A DNA stretch of 64,000 nt. Source: Streptomyces rubradiris (lineage in GTDB: Bacteria > Actinomycetota > Actinomycetes > Streptomycetales > Streptomycetaceae). The DNA is taken from assembly GCF_016860525.1 (NCBI RefSeq), contig NZ_BNEA01000015.1, positions 3,286,001-3,350,000 on the forward strand, written 5' to 3'. Shown piece after piece: positions 55,378 through 64,000 of the stretch. Below the pieces are notes generated by a model. It did not search any database, was not told the origin of the DNA, and saw only the letters and a program-made list of their open reading frames with translations. The first letter of the stretch is position 1. The number at the start of each line of letters is the position of its first letter. A program made the position numbers and the translations under genes.

Positions 55378-56256
55378 ATGAGTTACGGGCAGGGGGGACC
55401 CCAGTCTCAGTGGGATCCCTGGAAACCGCATTCCCAGCAGCAGCCGTGGAACAGCGGAGAAGACGACGGGACGCCCGACTGGGCCGCGCTCGCCGAGGCC
55501 TCCGAGACCCGGAACAAGCGCCGCAAGCTGCTGTTCATAGCCGGCGGGGCGCTGGCCACGGTCGCGATAGGCACCGCGGTCGCCGTGGCCGTGGTCTCCG
55601 CGAACGGCGGTGACCCCGAGGCCGGCCCGAGCAACCTGCCCGCCACCGCCTCCATACCCGGCACCGGCAGCGCGACGCCGTCCTTCGAACCGACCAGCGC
55701 GCCGCCGCCGCTGAACCCCGCGGACTTCATATCCAGCGCCAAGAAGGACACCGCTCCGCTCGGCCCCGACACGCTCTTCCCCGGCAAGCAGCTCACCCTC
55801 GGCGACACCGTGTACACGAAGGGCGCCACGGACGACACCTCCGCCTGCGCCTCGGTCGCCGGCGGCACCCTGCCGCGCGTCCTCACCGCCAACGGCTGCA
55901 CCCGCCTGCTGCGCGCCACCTACACCCACGGCGACATCGCGGTCACCGTGGGCGTCGCCGTCTTCGACGACGCGGCGCGGGCCGGCCGGGCCAAGGCACA
56001 GACCGACGACCGGTCCATCGTCCGCTCGCTGTACGGCAAGGGCGGCGTCAAGCCCTTCTGCGACGGGGCCTTCTGCCGCTCCACGCGCAATGCCTACGGC
56101 CGCTACGCCTACTTCACCATCTCCGGCTTCACCACCGGCAAGGACGTCACCAAGAACGACACCGCCGTCTTCGGCGCCGGCAACAGCCTGGCCCAGTTCA
56201 CCGTGAACCAGATCCACCGCCGCGGCCAGGAGCAGGCCGAGGCCGCCGCCCGGTAG
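55378..56256 (+). CDS. Single-pass membrane/secreted protein of unknown function
   Basis: A 292-residue protein. A cytoplasmic Gln/Pro/Trp-rich N-terminus (YGQGGPQSQWDPWKPHSQQQ) leads to one membrane helix (RKLLFIAGGALATVAIGTAVAVAVV, about 45-70), a Pro/Ser/Thr linker, then an outer domain of about 180 residues (GDTVYTKGATDDTSACASVAGG, DIAVTVGVAVFDDAARAGRAKAQ, GRYAYFTISGF). Several Cys could form disulfides. This architecture recurs in streptomycetes with no assigned function. The ATG at 55378 is used; TAAGAT seven bases upstream is a likely -10. It is divergent from rplM and convergent with the polysaccharide cluster. Confidence 0.75.
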   Translation: MSYGQGGPQSQWDPWKPHSQQQPWNSGEDDGTPDWAALAEASETRNKRRKLLFIAGGALATVAIGTAVAVAVVSANGGDPEAGPSNLPATASIPGTGSATPSFEPTSAPPPLNPADFISSAKKDTAPLGPDTLFPGKQLTLGDTVYTKGATDDTSACASVAGGTLPRVLTANGCTRLLRATYTHGDIAVTVGVAVFDDAARAGRAKAQTDDRSIVRSLYGKGGVKPFCDGAFCRSTRNAYGRYAYFTISGFTTGKDVTKNDTAVFGAGNSLAQFTVNQIHRRGQEQAEAAAR

Positions 56257-56301
56257 CCGGCCCGCCCGGCGGCCGCACCGGCCGGTTGCCGCCCCCGGCC
56301 G

Positions 56302-57048
56302 CTAGTACCGCTTCAGCCGCAGCCGCAGCGGCAGCACCGCCGACTCCAGCTGGGTGCGCAGCGTCATCTTGGACTCGCCCTCGGTGCGCTCGGCGAACCG
56401 GATGGGGATCTCCACGGCCGTGTGCCCGGCCCGGACGGCCCGGTACTTCAGCTCCACCTGGAAGCTGTAGCCGGCGCTGTCCAGGGACGTCAGGCCGACG
56501 TCCCGCAGGGTCCGCGCCGACCACAGGTTGAACCCGGCCGTGATGTCCTGGATGTCGGTGCCGAGGACGGCGCGCGCGTACCGGTTGGCGAACCGGGACA
56601 GCAGCACCCGGTGGGCGGCCCACTCCTCGTCCAGCGACCCGCCCTCGACGTAGCGGCTGCCGACCACCAGCCCGGCGCCGGAGTCGAGGGCCGCCTGGAG
56701 CATGCGGGGCACCGCCTCCACCGGGTGGCTGCCGTCGGCGTCCATCTGGACGACGTACTCGGCGCCCTCGTCCAGCGCGGCGGACATCCCGGCGGTGTAC
56801 GCCCGGCCCAGCCCGTCCTTCTCGGTGCGGTGCAGCACGCTCATCCGGGTGCGGCCGTCGCCGTTGTACTTCTCGGCCAACTCCTCGGCGATCCGCCCGG
56901 TGCCGTCCGGGCTGGAGTCGTCGACGATCTTCAGCTGGAGCCCGTCCAGCTCCAGCCCGAGCACGGCCTCGGCCATGCCCGGCAGGTTCGCCGCCTCGTT
57001 GTAGGTCGGCATCACCACGGTGACCCGGGCCGCCTCGCTCTGTGCCAT
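56302..57048 (-). CDS. Polyprenol-phosphate mannosyltransferase (Dpm1-like)
   Basis: A 248-residue GT2 enzyme expected to move mannose (or another hexose) from a nucleotide sugar to polyprenyl phosphate at the inner membrane face. Motifs: VVMPTYNEAANLPGM, IVDDSSPDGTGRIAEELA, VVQMDADGSH (DXD), SRYVEGG and GFNLWSARTL. It lacks membrane helices, like actinobacterial Ppm1 domain 2. The ATG at 57048 overlaps the TGA of the dehydrogenase gene (TGATG). It is last in the cluster. The product lipid would suit the GT39-like enzyme encoded upstream. Confidence 0.9.
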   Translation of the reverse strand: MAQSEAARVTVVMPTYNEAANLPGMAEAVLGLELDGLQLKIVDDSSPDGTGRIAEELAEKYNGDGRTRMSVLHRTEKDGLGRAYTAGMSAALDEGAEYVVQMDADGSHPVEAVPRMLQAALDSGAGLVVGSRYVEGGSLDEEWAAHRVLLSRFANRYARAVLGTDIQDITAGFNLWSARTLRDVGLTSLDSAGYSFQVELKYRAVRAGHTAVEIPIRFAERTEGESKMTLRTQLESAVLPLRLRLKRY

Positions 57049-58352
57049 CACTGTCCCTCCCCTGCGGGCACCGGCCTGCCCGGTGCCCGGAACCACCAGC
57101 CCGCCGCGGCCCAGCGGTCCGCGTCGAGCCCCCCTCGCCCGTCCACGATGCGCGGCCGGGCCACCAGCGTCGCCGCCCGCTCCGGGTCGATCTCCCGGAA
57201 CTGCGGCCACTCGGTCAGATGCAGGACCAGGTCGGCCCCGCGCAGCGCGTCCTCGACGGTGCCCGCGTATCCCAGCAGCGGGAACGCCTTGCGCGCGTTG
57301 TCCGCGGCCTGAGGGTCGTACACGGTGACGTCGGCGCCCTCCAGCCGCAGCCGGGCGGCCACGGCCAGTGCGGGCGAGTCGCGGATGTCGTCCGAGCCGG
57401 GCTTGAAGGCGGCGCCGAGGACGGCGACCCGGGCGCCGAGCACCGCTCCCCCGCACAGCTCGCGGGCCAGCTCCACCACCCGGTCCCGGCGCCGCATGTT
57501 GATCGCGTCCACCTCGCGCAGCAGCCCGAGCGGGACGCCCAGCTCGCCGGCCCGGTGCGCGAAGGCGCGGATGTCCTTGGGCAGACAGCCGCCGCCGAAT
57601 CCCACACCGGCGCGCAGGAACTTCGCCCCGATCCGGTCGTCGTGGCCGAGCGCCTCGGCGAGCGTGCGCACGTCGCCGCCGGCCGCCTCGCAGACCTCGG
57701 CCATCGCGTTGATGAAGGAGATCTTGGTGGCGAGGAAGGCGTTGGCGGCCGTCTTGACCAGCTCGGCGGTCGGGAAGTCGGCGGTGACCAGCGGGGTGCC
57801 GGCGGCGAGGACCGGCGCGTACACCTCGCGCAGCACAGCCTCGGCGCGCTGTGACGCCACGCCGAACACCAGCCGGTCCGGGCGCAGTGTGTCCTGGACG
57901 GCGAAGCCCTCGCGCAGGAACTCCGGGTTCCAGGCGATCTCCGCGTCGTACGTCCGGGCCAGCCGCTCGGCCGTGCCGACGGGCACGGTCGACTTGCCGA
58001 CGAGCAGCGCGTCCGGCGCGGCGTGCGCGGCCAGGGCGGCGAAGGCCGCGTCCACCTGGCTCAGGTCGGCGGCGTCGCTGCCGGCGCGCTGCGGGGTGCC
58101 CACGCACACGAAGTGGACCTCGCCGAAGGCCCCGGCCTCCGCGTAGGAGGTGGTGAACCGCAGCCTGCCGCTCGCGGTGTGCCGCGCGATCAGCTCGGGC
58201 AGGCCCGGCTCGTGGAAGGGCACCCGCCCGGCGCCGAGCGCGGCGGCCTTCTCCGGGTCGGCGTCGACGCCGAGCACCTCGTGGCCCAGTTCGGCCATGC
58301 AGGCGGCGTGGGTGGCACCGAGATAGCCGGTGCCGATGACGGTGAGCCGCAT
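57048..58352 (-). CDS. UDP-glucose 6-dehydrogenase
   Basis: Oxidises UDP-glucose to UDP-glucuronate. The 434-residue protein has NAD motif VIGTGYLGATHAACMAELGH, STVPVGTAERL, NPEFLREG, the Lys in LVKTAANAFLATKISFIN and the catalytic GFGGGCLPKD (Cys256), all intact, unlike the homologue at 17.6 kb. The ATG is at 58352. It lies 31 bp after the GT39-like gene and overlaps the mannosyltransferase gene by one base. It would supply a uronic acid precursor for the polymer made by the cluster. Confidence 0.94.
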   Translation of the reverse strand: MRLTVIGTGYLGATHAACMAELGHEVLGVDADPEKAAALGAGRVPFHEPGLPELIARHTASGRLRFTTSYAEAGAFGEVHFVCVGTPQRAGSDAADLSQVDAAFAALAAHAAPDALLVGKSTVPVGTAERLARTYDAEIAWNPEFLREGFAVQDTLRPDRLVFGVASQRAEAVLREVYAPVLAAGTPLVTADFPTAELVKTAANAFLATKISFINAMAEVCEAAGGDVRTLAEALGHDDRIGAKFLRAGVGFGGGCLPKDIRAFAHRAGELGVPLGLLREVDAINMRRRDRVVELARELCGGAVLGARVAVLGAAFKPGSDDIRDSPALAVAARLRLEGADVTVYDPQAADNARKAFPLLGYAGTVEDALRGADLVLHLTEWPQFREIDPERAATLVARPRIVDGRGGLDADRWAAAGWWFRAPGRPVPAGEGQ

Positions 58353-58383
58353 GAGGACGGCCTTTCTCGCTTCGGACCCGCGG

Positions 58384-60345
58384 TCAGGAGGTCTTGGTCC
58401 AGATGCGGTAGTGACCGGTGCCGCTGGAGTTGCGGAAGGGCAGGTCGGCCAGGAGCCGGTAGTGCGGGTTGCCCTTGACCGCGTCCGCGACGATGGCGTC
58501 CACCCGCGGGTTGGTGAGGCCGTCCAGGACGATCAGGTCGAACTCGCCGTCGCGCAGCGCCGCCCGGTAGGCGTCGTCGCCCTGGTGGTACGTGCCCTTC
58601 TTGTCCGTGTACTCCAGGGCGAACACGCCCTGCCACTGCCGGTGGGTGGTCTTGTCCCGCAGGTAGTAGACGGGCACCTCGGGGGTGGAGGCGAGGTAGT
58701 GGCCCTCGCGGTCCACGTGGGAGTCGATGGCCCGGATCATCTTCGAGGAGTCGGGCCAGACGCCGAAGCGCCAGTCCGCCTGCGAGATGCCGAGGCAGAG
58801 CGTCGCGGTCCACAGCATGATGCCGAGCTGGGGGTAGCGGAAGTGGGCGCCGATCAGCCGGGTGACGCCCACCCCGGCCATCGGGGCGGCGAACAGCAGG
58901 CCGAAGCCGACGTGCTTGAACAGCGAGACGACGGTGCCCAGGTGCATCTGGTAGGCGGGCGCGAGCAGCGCGGTGCCGCACAGCAGCAGGCCGAGCAGCG
59001 CCCGCCAGCGCCATCCGGGGTTGCCGAGCCGCTGGGCGGCCGGGGACTCGTTCATCCGGCTGCGCCGCACGTAGGAGACCGCGCCGCCGACGGCGGTGAG
59101 GAACATCAGCCCGCCCCACTCGCCGGACCGCCGGAGCAGGAAGGCTGCGCTGTCGGAGCCGTGGTCGCGGTCGGTGGTGGTCTGCCGCACGCCGTCCATC
59201 AGGTCGGTGCCGTACATGCCGATCCCCAGCACCGCGCCGATGCCGAGCGCGAGCAGCAGCATGCGGAGGAACGCCTTGCGCCCCTGGTGCGGCCAGCCGG
59301 TGAGCAGCGCGAGCACGACGATGGTCGGCAGGTACAGGCCGGCCGCGTACTTCACGCCGACGGCGAGGACGGCGACGGGGACGGCGAGCAGCACGGCGGC
59401 CACCGGCGCCCGGTCGGTGCGTACGACGATCCAGGTGGCCAGGGCCAGCAGGAACACCGCGGCGGCGTCGTAGGTGGCGAAGTAGCCCATGACGACCGTG
59501 GACTGCACCACGGCGAACAGGGCGGCGCCGGCCAGCGCGGCCCGCTCGTTGAACAGCCGCCGGGTGAAGGAGTACAGCAGCCCGGTGGTGCCCAGCATGA
59601 ACGCCAGGCTCAGCAGGCGCGCCCCGGTGAGCCCGAGCACGTCGTCCACGGCGGCGGCGAGCACCGGGTACAGCTGCGGCGAGCCGGAGAAGTAGGCCGC
59701 GTAGTCGATGGGCAGCGGGGTGCCGTGCAGCAGGTGCTGGAGCTCGGCGTGGCCGGCCGCGAGGTAGAGGGCCTCGTCCTGGAACGCGGTGTTGGCCAGG
59801 CGCAGCGAGAGCACCGCCTGGACGGCCAGCACGCACAGCAGCACGGCCCGGCTGACCCAGGCGCGCCGTCGGCTGGCGGCCATGTCCCAGCCGACCTCGG
59901 GTGTCTCGGGCACGTGGTACCCGGGCTCGGCGGGTGCGGCCGGCTCTTCCTCGGCGGTCTGCGCGGGGTACGCCGGCTGGTCGGCCGGCTGCTGGTACGC
60001 GTGGACCCCGGGGTCGTACCCGTACGCCTCGGGTACGTCGTACTCCTGGGGGACGTGCGGGTAGCCCTGCGGGGTGTCGTACTCCTGAGGGACCTGCTGG
60101 TAGCCCTGCGGGGTGTCGTACCCCTGCGGGACCGGGTGCCCCTGGGCGACCCCGTAGTCCTGCGGGGTGTCGTACCCCTGGGGGATCTCGTAGTAGCCCT
60201 GCGGGACCTCGTACCCCTGCGGGACCTCGTGCCCCTGCGGCCGGCGCGGGAGGTAGCCGTCGGAGTTGAACCAGCCGCCCTGCTGCTCCTCCTCGGCGTA
60301 CGGGTCGTAGGGCTGCGGGGTGTAGTACTCGGGACGAGAGGTCAT
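58384..60345 (-). CDS. GT39/ArnT-like membrane glycosyltransferase with PQGY-repeat N-terminus
   Basis: A 653-residue integral membrane protein. Residues 1 to about 130 form a cytoplasmic Pro/Gln/Gly/Tyr-rich tract of about a dozen imperfect repeats such as VPQGYDTPQGY. From about residue 165 there are some eleven membrane helices with the first-loop acidic motif FQDEALYLAAGH typical of polyprenyl-phosphate-sugar-using transferases (GT39/GT83), then PLPIDYAAYFSG and a C-terminal outer domain. It would transfer a sugar from a lipid carrier outside the membrane. The ATG at 60345 overlaps the GH26 stop (ATGA). Confidence 0.83.
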   Translation of the reverse strand: MTSRPEYYTPQPYDPYAEEEQQGGWFNSDGYLPRRPQGHEVPQGYEVPQGYYEIPQGYDTPQDYGVAQGHPVPQGYDTPQGYQQVPQEYDTPQGYPHVPQEYDVPEAYGYDPGVHAYQQPADQPAYPAQTAEEEPAAPAEPGYHVPETPEVGWDMAASRRRAWVSRAVLLCVLAVQAVLSLRLANTAFQDEALYLAAGHAELQHLLHGTPLPIDYAAYFSGSPQLYPVLAAAVDDVLGLTGARLLSLAFMLGTTGLLYSFTRRLFNERAALAGAALFAVVQSTVVMGYFATYDAAAVFLLALATWIVVRTDRAPVAAVLLAVPVAVLAVGVKYAAGLYLPTIVVLALLTGWPHQGRKAFLRMLLLALGIGAVLGIGMYGTDLMDGVRQTTTDRDHGSDSAAFLLRRSGEWGGLMFLTAVGGAVSYVRRSRMNESPAAQRLGNPGWRWRALLGLLLCGTALLAPAYQMHLGTVVSLFKHVGFGLLFAAPMAGVGVTRLIGAHFRYPQLGIMLWTATLCLGISQADWRFGVWPDSSKMIRAIDSHVDREGHYLASTPEVPVYYLRDKTTHRQWQGVFALEYTDKKGTYHQGDDAYRAALRDGEFDLIVLDGLTNPRVDAIVADAVKGNPHYRLLADLPFRNSSGTGHYRIWTKTS

Positions 60346-61364
60346 GACGGCTTCCGTACGTCGAAGCCGAAACGGTCGTCGGCGGCCAGGCGCTTGAACT
60401 CCTCCAGCGCCAGCGGGCTCGCTTCCAGCCGCCAGTCGGCGCGCTTTTTGTAGTCGAACCAGATGAAACCGAGCATGTCGTCGTCCGCCGCGACGCCCGC
60501 GAACAGGTTGCGGACATCGGCCCGCCGCCGCTCGCCGGGCATGGCCGCGGTCTCCAGCAGCAGCATCGGCTTCTTGGTGAAGGTGCGGATCTCGTCGCGG
60601 GTCGGCCCGAAGACGCTGTCGAAGGCGTTGTCCTGGCCGATCGTGAAGTAGCCGACCAGACCGATCCAGTCCACGTAGGCGTCACCCGGGTAGTACGGCT
60701 TGAGCCGTACGTTCTTCACCGGGTTGACGATGTTGGGCGCCCAGGCCCAGATGACGTTGGTGGCGCCGACGTCGACGAAGGTCTGGTGGATGTGGCGCCA
60801 GGCGGCCACGTACTGGGCCGGGGTCGCGTGCTTCGTGCCCCACTTCTCCCAGTGCCCGTTGAACTCGTCCGCGAAGTCCATCACCACGGGCAGGTTCAGC
60901 TTGCGCACGGCGGTCGCGTACTCCTTGATGTACGCGTCCGACCTGCCCGCCGCGATGTCGGCGAGGGAGGTGTCGAAGGGCTCCCAGGACATCAGCGTCA
61001 GGGCGCCCTCGGCCCAGGCGTTGCGCACACCGGTGGCGTCGAAGCCGTCGCCCCAGGCGGCGTAGTACTCGATCAGGTTGGGCTGCTTGCCGGTCCTCGA
61101 CGTGTACACGTCGATGTTCTTCATGGAGATCGGCGCGCCCGGCACGGCCGCCCCGTAGTACTTCTTCGCCGGCTTGATCAGGGGCGTGACGTCGTAGGGG
61201 ATGTCCTGGGGGCTCGCCGAGGAGCGCGGGGCGCCCGCGCCGCCGGTCTCCGAAGAGCCCCCGGAGTCGTCACCGAGCAGCGAGCAGCCGCCGAGCGCGA
61301 GAACGCCGGCCAGGGCGCAGGCCAGGGCCGCGCCGGTCATACGGAATCGTTTCCTCAGTCGCAT
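60342..61364 (-). CDS. Glycoside hydrolase family 26-like lipoprotein
   Basis: A 340-residue exported lipoprotein (signal with lipobox LALGGC, Cys27) and a GH26-type TIM barrel. The acid/base Glu lies in DFADEFNGHWEKWG (Glu167; family pattern HExNGxWxxW) and the nucleophile in KPMLLLETAAMPG (Glu271). The Trp-rich ATNVIWAWAPN and DAYVDWIGLVGYF also fit. GH26 enzymes cut beta-1,4-mannan or related beta-glucans, so this protein may trim the polymer made by the adjacent synthase. The ATG at 61364 overlaps the synthase stop (TGATG). Confidence 0.85.
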   Translation of the reverse strand: MRLRKRFRMTGAALACALAGVLALGGCSLLGDDSGGSSETGGAGAPRSSASPQDIPYDVTPLIKPAKKYYGAAVPGAPISMKNIDVYTSRTGKQPNLIEYYAAWGDGFDATGVRNAWAEGALTLMSWEPFDTSLADIAAGRSDAYIKEYATAVRKLNLPVVMDFADEFNGHWEKWGTKHATPAQYVAAWRHIHQTFVDVGATNVIWAWAPNIVNPVKNVRLKPYYPGDAYVDWIGLVGYFTIGQDNAFDSVFGPTRDEIRTFTKKPMLLLETAAMPGERRRADVRNLFAGVAADDDMLGFIWFDYKKRADWRLEASPLALEEFKRLAADDRFGFDVRKPS

Positions 61365-62980
61365 CAGGCGGCCTCCGCCCCGGACCGCGGCTGCACCAGC
61401 ACACGGCCGACGACCAGCGCGTAGAACAGCCCCGAGGACAGGATCAGGGCGAAGTCCGGGGCGTTCATGGTGAACGTCCGGTACACCGCCGCGGTGACCC
61501 ACACCAGCGCCGTGCCGCCGCTCCAGACCCACATGCCGATCCAGAACCGCCGCGTCTTGTTCTTCTTGGCGCCGGAGGAACCCGTCGGCTGCCAGCCCAT
61601 GCGGTTCTTGCGCAGGATGTCCCAGATGGCGAAGACGTGCGCCCAGCCGTACATCATCCGGGTCGCCCAGGCCTCCAGGCGGTAGGGCGCCCGGTGCCAC
61701 ATCGGGAAGATGATCGTGGTGTAGAGGATGCTGGGCAGCACCAGCAGCAGATGCTCGACCTTGAGCTTCTCCGGCATCACCAGCAGCAGCACGATCGGGA
61801 TGACCGGGGCCGCGAAGGTGAACAGCGCGGTGTGGATGTAGTAGAAGAAGCCGGACATGTAGCACAGCCGGCTGGACAGCTTGATCTTCGCCTGCCAGAA
61901 CTTACGGCTGCCGAGCAGGCTCATCGAGCCCGAGCACCAGCGGTACTGCTGGTTGAAGAAGGCACCCGCGCTGTCCGGGCAGACCCCGGTGGACACCGCG
62001 ACCGGCACATACCTGAGGTCCCAGCCGAGCCCGCGCAGATCGAACCCGGTGTGCACGTCCTCGGAGTGCTCGATCAGCGTCGTGCCCCCGTTGGTCTCCA
62101 GCGCCGCCCGCCGGTAGATCGCGCAGGAGCCGACGCAGATGGCGCCGTCGCTGCCCTGCCGGGAGACCTGCACGGAGCGGTAGAACAGCTCCTGCACCGC
62201 GCCCGCGCCGCGCTCGATCCAGTTCTGCGAGTCGAGCACCCGGAAGTACTGCGGGGACTGGACGATGCCGATCCGCGGATCGTCGTCCATGTACGGCAGC
62301 AGTTCCTGAAGCAGATCGGCGCGCGGGGTGAAGTCGGCGTCCAGGATGAGGATGTACTCGCCGTCGGACTGGGCGAAGCCGAAGTGGAGGTTGCCGGCCT
62401 TCTTGAACCAGCCCCGGTTCTTCCGGGTGCCGTAGCGGAAGCCGAAGTCCCGGGCCATCGCCGCCAGCTCGGGGCTCGCGCCGTCGTCCAGCACGAACGG
62501 CACGCAGACCCCGGGGTACCGGTCGGCCATCGCGCGCACGTGCCGCCAGGTGTTGTGCAGCACCTCGATGGGCTCACCGCACACCGGCAGGAACACGTCC
62601 ACGCTCGGGTACACCTCGGGCCGCCAGTTCTGCACCAGCCGTCGGTGGTGGGCGATGTCGAAGTCCCGGGTGAAGCCGTTCACCCGCAGTGACACCAGGT
62701 AGTAGATCACCGTGAAGGCGAGCAGCGGCGTGTAGATCCACAGCACCGGGGTGGACGCCGCCAGCTTGAACTGGCTCAGCACCAGGCAGCAGAAGCTGAT
62801 CAGCGAGCTGATCGTCAGGATCCACAGGTGCCGTCGCGCGTAGGAGTACTTCTCCTTGTCGGTCGGCGGGAGCGGCAGCAGTCCCAGCGCGGCCGTTCCG
62901 CCCCGCCCGGCCCGTCGCCGCCCGCCACTTTGCCGTGCCGCGCGACGCCCCCCGGCCCGCACGGAATCCACTGAAGTCAT
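61364..62980 (-). CDS. Processive GT2 glycosyltransferase (cellulose synthase-like)
   Basis: A 538-residue membrane synthase. A basic N-terminus and two helices (LWILTISSLISFCCLVLSQF, WIYTPLLAFTVIYYLVSL) precede the GT-A domain with DDG (165-167), LDADF (DAD 214-216), SED (306-308) and QQYRW (344-348), the D-D-D-QxxRW set of processive enzymes. About four to five C-terminal helices follow. There is no PilZ domain, so no c-di-GMP control is evident. First gene of a five-gene run with one-to-four-base overlaps. The polymer is unknown; GH26 and uronate partners hint at a mannose- and glucuronate-containing polymer. The ATG is at 62980. Confidence 0.9.
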   Translation of the reverse strand: MTSVDSVRAGGRRAARQSGGRRRAGRGGTAALGLLPLPPTDKEKYSYARRHLWILTISSLISFCCLVLSQFKLAASTPVLWIYTPLLAFTVIYYLVSLRVNGFTRDFDIAHHRRLVQNWRPEVYPSVDVFLPVCGEPIEVLHNTWRHVRAMADRYPGVCVPFVLDDGASPELAAMARDFGFRYGTRKNRGWFKKAGNLHFGFAQSDGEYILILDADFTPRADLLQELLPYMDDDPRIGIVQSPQYFRVLDSQNWIERGAGAVQELFYRSVQVSRQGSDGAICVGSCAIYRRAALETNGGTTLIEHSEDVHTGFDLRGLGWDLRYVPVAVSTGVCPDSAGAFFNQQYRWCSGSMSLLGSRKFWQAKIKLSSRLCYMSGFFYYIHTALFTFAAPVIPIVLLLVMPEKLKVEHLLLVLPSILYTTIIFPMWHRAPYRLEAWATRMMYGWAHVFAIWDILRKNRMGWQPTGSSGAKKNKTRRFWIGMWVWSGGTALVWVTAAVYRTFTMNAPDFALILSSGLFYALVVGRVLVQPRSGAEAA

Positions 62981-63164
62981 TCCGTTGTCCCACCCCGGGC
63001 CCTACCGACCCGTCGACCCCCCAGCCAAACCCGGCCGCGTGATCGAACGTGTGGCCGGAACGCGCAACTGTATCCGAGCGGTATGAAACGCGTAAGAGTC
63101 AGTAAGGGCCAATACGCCCTGCAAGTCCGGATATGGGACGTAAGCGCTGCGAAATGCGACGTAA

Positions 63165-64000
63165 CTAACAGGTTTCGCATCCCGGAAGTCCGGGAAGCGA
63201 GCGCTTGTTCCGGGCCTCCTTGCTCCGGGCCGCCAGCAGCTCGTCGGCCGGATAGCCGACCTCCTCCAGCGTCAGCCCGTGCGGCCGTACGACATGCACG
63301 GCGGAGTCCCGTACGCCCGCGGCCAGCACCTTCCCCGGCCACTCCGGCCCCCGGTGCCCGTCCCCGACGAACAGCAGCGCGCCGATCAGCGAGCGCACCA
63401 TGTTGTGGCAGAAGGCGTCCGCCCGCACGGTCGCGGTGATGATCCCGTCCTCGCCCCGCACCAGGCTCAGCTCCTGGAGCGTACGGATCGTGGTCGCGCC
63501 CTCGCGCTTCTTGCAGTAGGCGGCGAAGTCGTGCTCCCCGAGCAGCGCCCGCGCGGCCTCGTTCATGGCGTCCACGTCGAGCGGCCAGTCGTGCCACAGC
63601 ACGTGGTTCCGCAGCAGCGGGTCCACTCCCCCGGGATTGTCGGTGACCCGGTAGGCGTAGCGCCGCCACACCGCCGAGAACCGCGCGTTGAACCCGCTCG
63701 GCGCCTCGCGCAGCGCCCACACCCGGACGTCCTTCGGCAGTCGGCCGGCCAGCCGCTTCAGCAGCTTCTGGTGGTGCTCGCGCCACAGCTCCCCGGGCAG
63801 ATCGACGTGCGCCACCTGCCCCCGGGCGTGCACCCCGGCATCGGTGCGCCCGGCCACGGTCAGCTCGTACGTCTCCTTGGACCGCGTGACCGTCCGCAGC
63901 GCGTCCTCGATCTCCCCCTGCACGGTCCGCCTGCCCCCGGCCTGCTTGGCCCAGCCGTGGAAGGCGGAGCCGTCGTAGGACAGATCGAGACGGACACGGA
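63165..64000 (-). CDS. truA: tRNA pseudouridine synthase A, N-terminus cut by window edge
   Basis: Makes pseudouridine at positions 38-40 of tRNA. About 278 codons are present, beginning within [19 protein letters not shown], so only a few N-terminal residues are missing. The catalytic Asp lies in [19 protein letters not shown], and [15 protein letters not shown] and [17 protein letters not shown] are typical. Upstream (right) of it the ribosomal genes rpoA-rplQ would be expected. The gap of 184 bp to the GT2 gene holds the likely promoter of the polysaccharide cluster. Confidence 0.96.
   Translation of the reverse strand, partial: RVRLDLSYDGSAFHGWAKQAGGRRTVQGEIEDALRTVTRSKETYELTVAGRTDAGVHARGQVAHVDLPGELWREHHQKLLKRLAGRLPKDVRVWALREAPSGFNARFSAVWRRYAYRVTDNPGGVDPLLRNHVLWHDWPLDVDAMNEAARALLGEHDFAAYCKKREGATTIRTLQELSLVRGEDGIITATVRADAFCHNMVRSLIGALLFVGDGHRGPEWPGKVLAAGVRDSAVHVVRPHGLTLEEVGYPADELLAARSKEARNKRSLPGLPGCETC

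Overview
The window is about 64 kb of very GC-rich actinobacterial chromosome, almost certainly Streptomyces. The evidence is codon use, the sporulation regulators WhiD and BldM beside a ShbA-type sigma factor, a cluster of PASTA-less Ser/Thr kinases, a His-tailed GroEL1 behind two CIRCE operators, and a conserved core gene order running from guaA (left edge, cut) to truA (right edge, cut). Most genes lie on the minus strand. No insertion sequence, prophage, rRNA operon or CRISPR array was seen; there is one tRNA.

Layout. 1-6.1 kb: guaA (partial), a chorismate mutase preceded by a probable aromatic leader peptide and hairpin, a GMC oxidoreductase and an aldehyde dehydrogenase. 6.2-15.3 kb: four consecutive membrane Ser/Thr kinase-family genes; the third is a pseudokinase with a huge low-complexity insert. 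15.6-22.2 kb: glpD, a nucleotide-sugar dehydrogenase-like protein without its catalytic residues, a tandemly repeated structured element with a 31-codon ORF, a GuaB-related protein and guaB. 22.4-24.9 kb: shbA, bldM, whiD. 25-28.4 kb: LysR regulator, MOSC protein, SDR and an ABM-SnoaL fusion. 28.4-31.2 kb: groEL, groES and a decayed polysaccharide deacetylase. 31.2-37.5 kb: deacetylase lipoprotein, methyltransferase, ECF42-type sigma factor with its DGPF partner, LCP protein, LacI regulator. 37.6-46.4 kb: an atypical tRNA-Gly(UCC), then the t6A genes (tsaD, rimI, tsaB, tsaE) with alr, nnrD and acpS. 46.4-53.9 kb: SDR, SH3-like secreted protein, glmS, CdiI-like protein, coaA, DUF389 protein, glmM. 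54-55.1 kb: rpsI and rplM. 55.4-63 kb: a secreted protein and a five-gene polysaccharide cluster on the minus strand (GT2 synthase, GH26 lipoprotein, GT39-like membrane transferase, UDP-glucose dehydrogenase, polyprenol-phosphate mannose synthase), wedged between truA and the rplM-rpsI operon.

The genes group around cell-envelope supply (glmS, glmM, alr, coaA, acpS, LCP, deacetylases, the tRNA-Gly), purine synthesis (guaA, guaB, the GuaB-like protein), tRNA modification and development. The most unusual items are the polysaccharide cluster, the tRNA-Gly whose T-loop resembles cell-wall (non-ribosomal) glycine tRNAs, the leader peptide before chorismate mutase, the pseudokinase, two residue-depleted enzymes, and three intergenic or coding tandem-repeat arrays. 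All family assignments were made by reading motifs; no database search was run.
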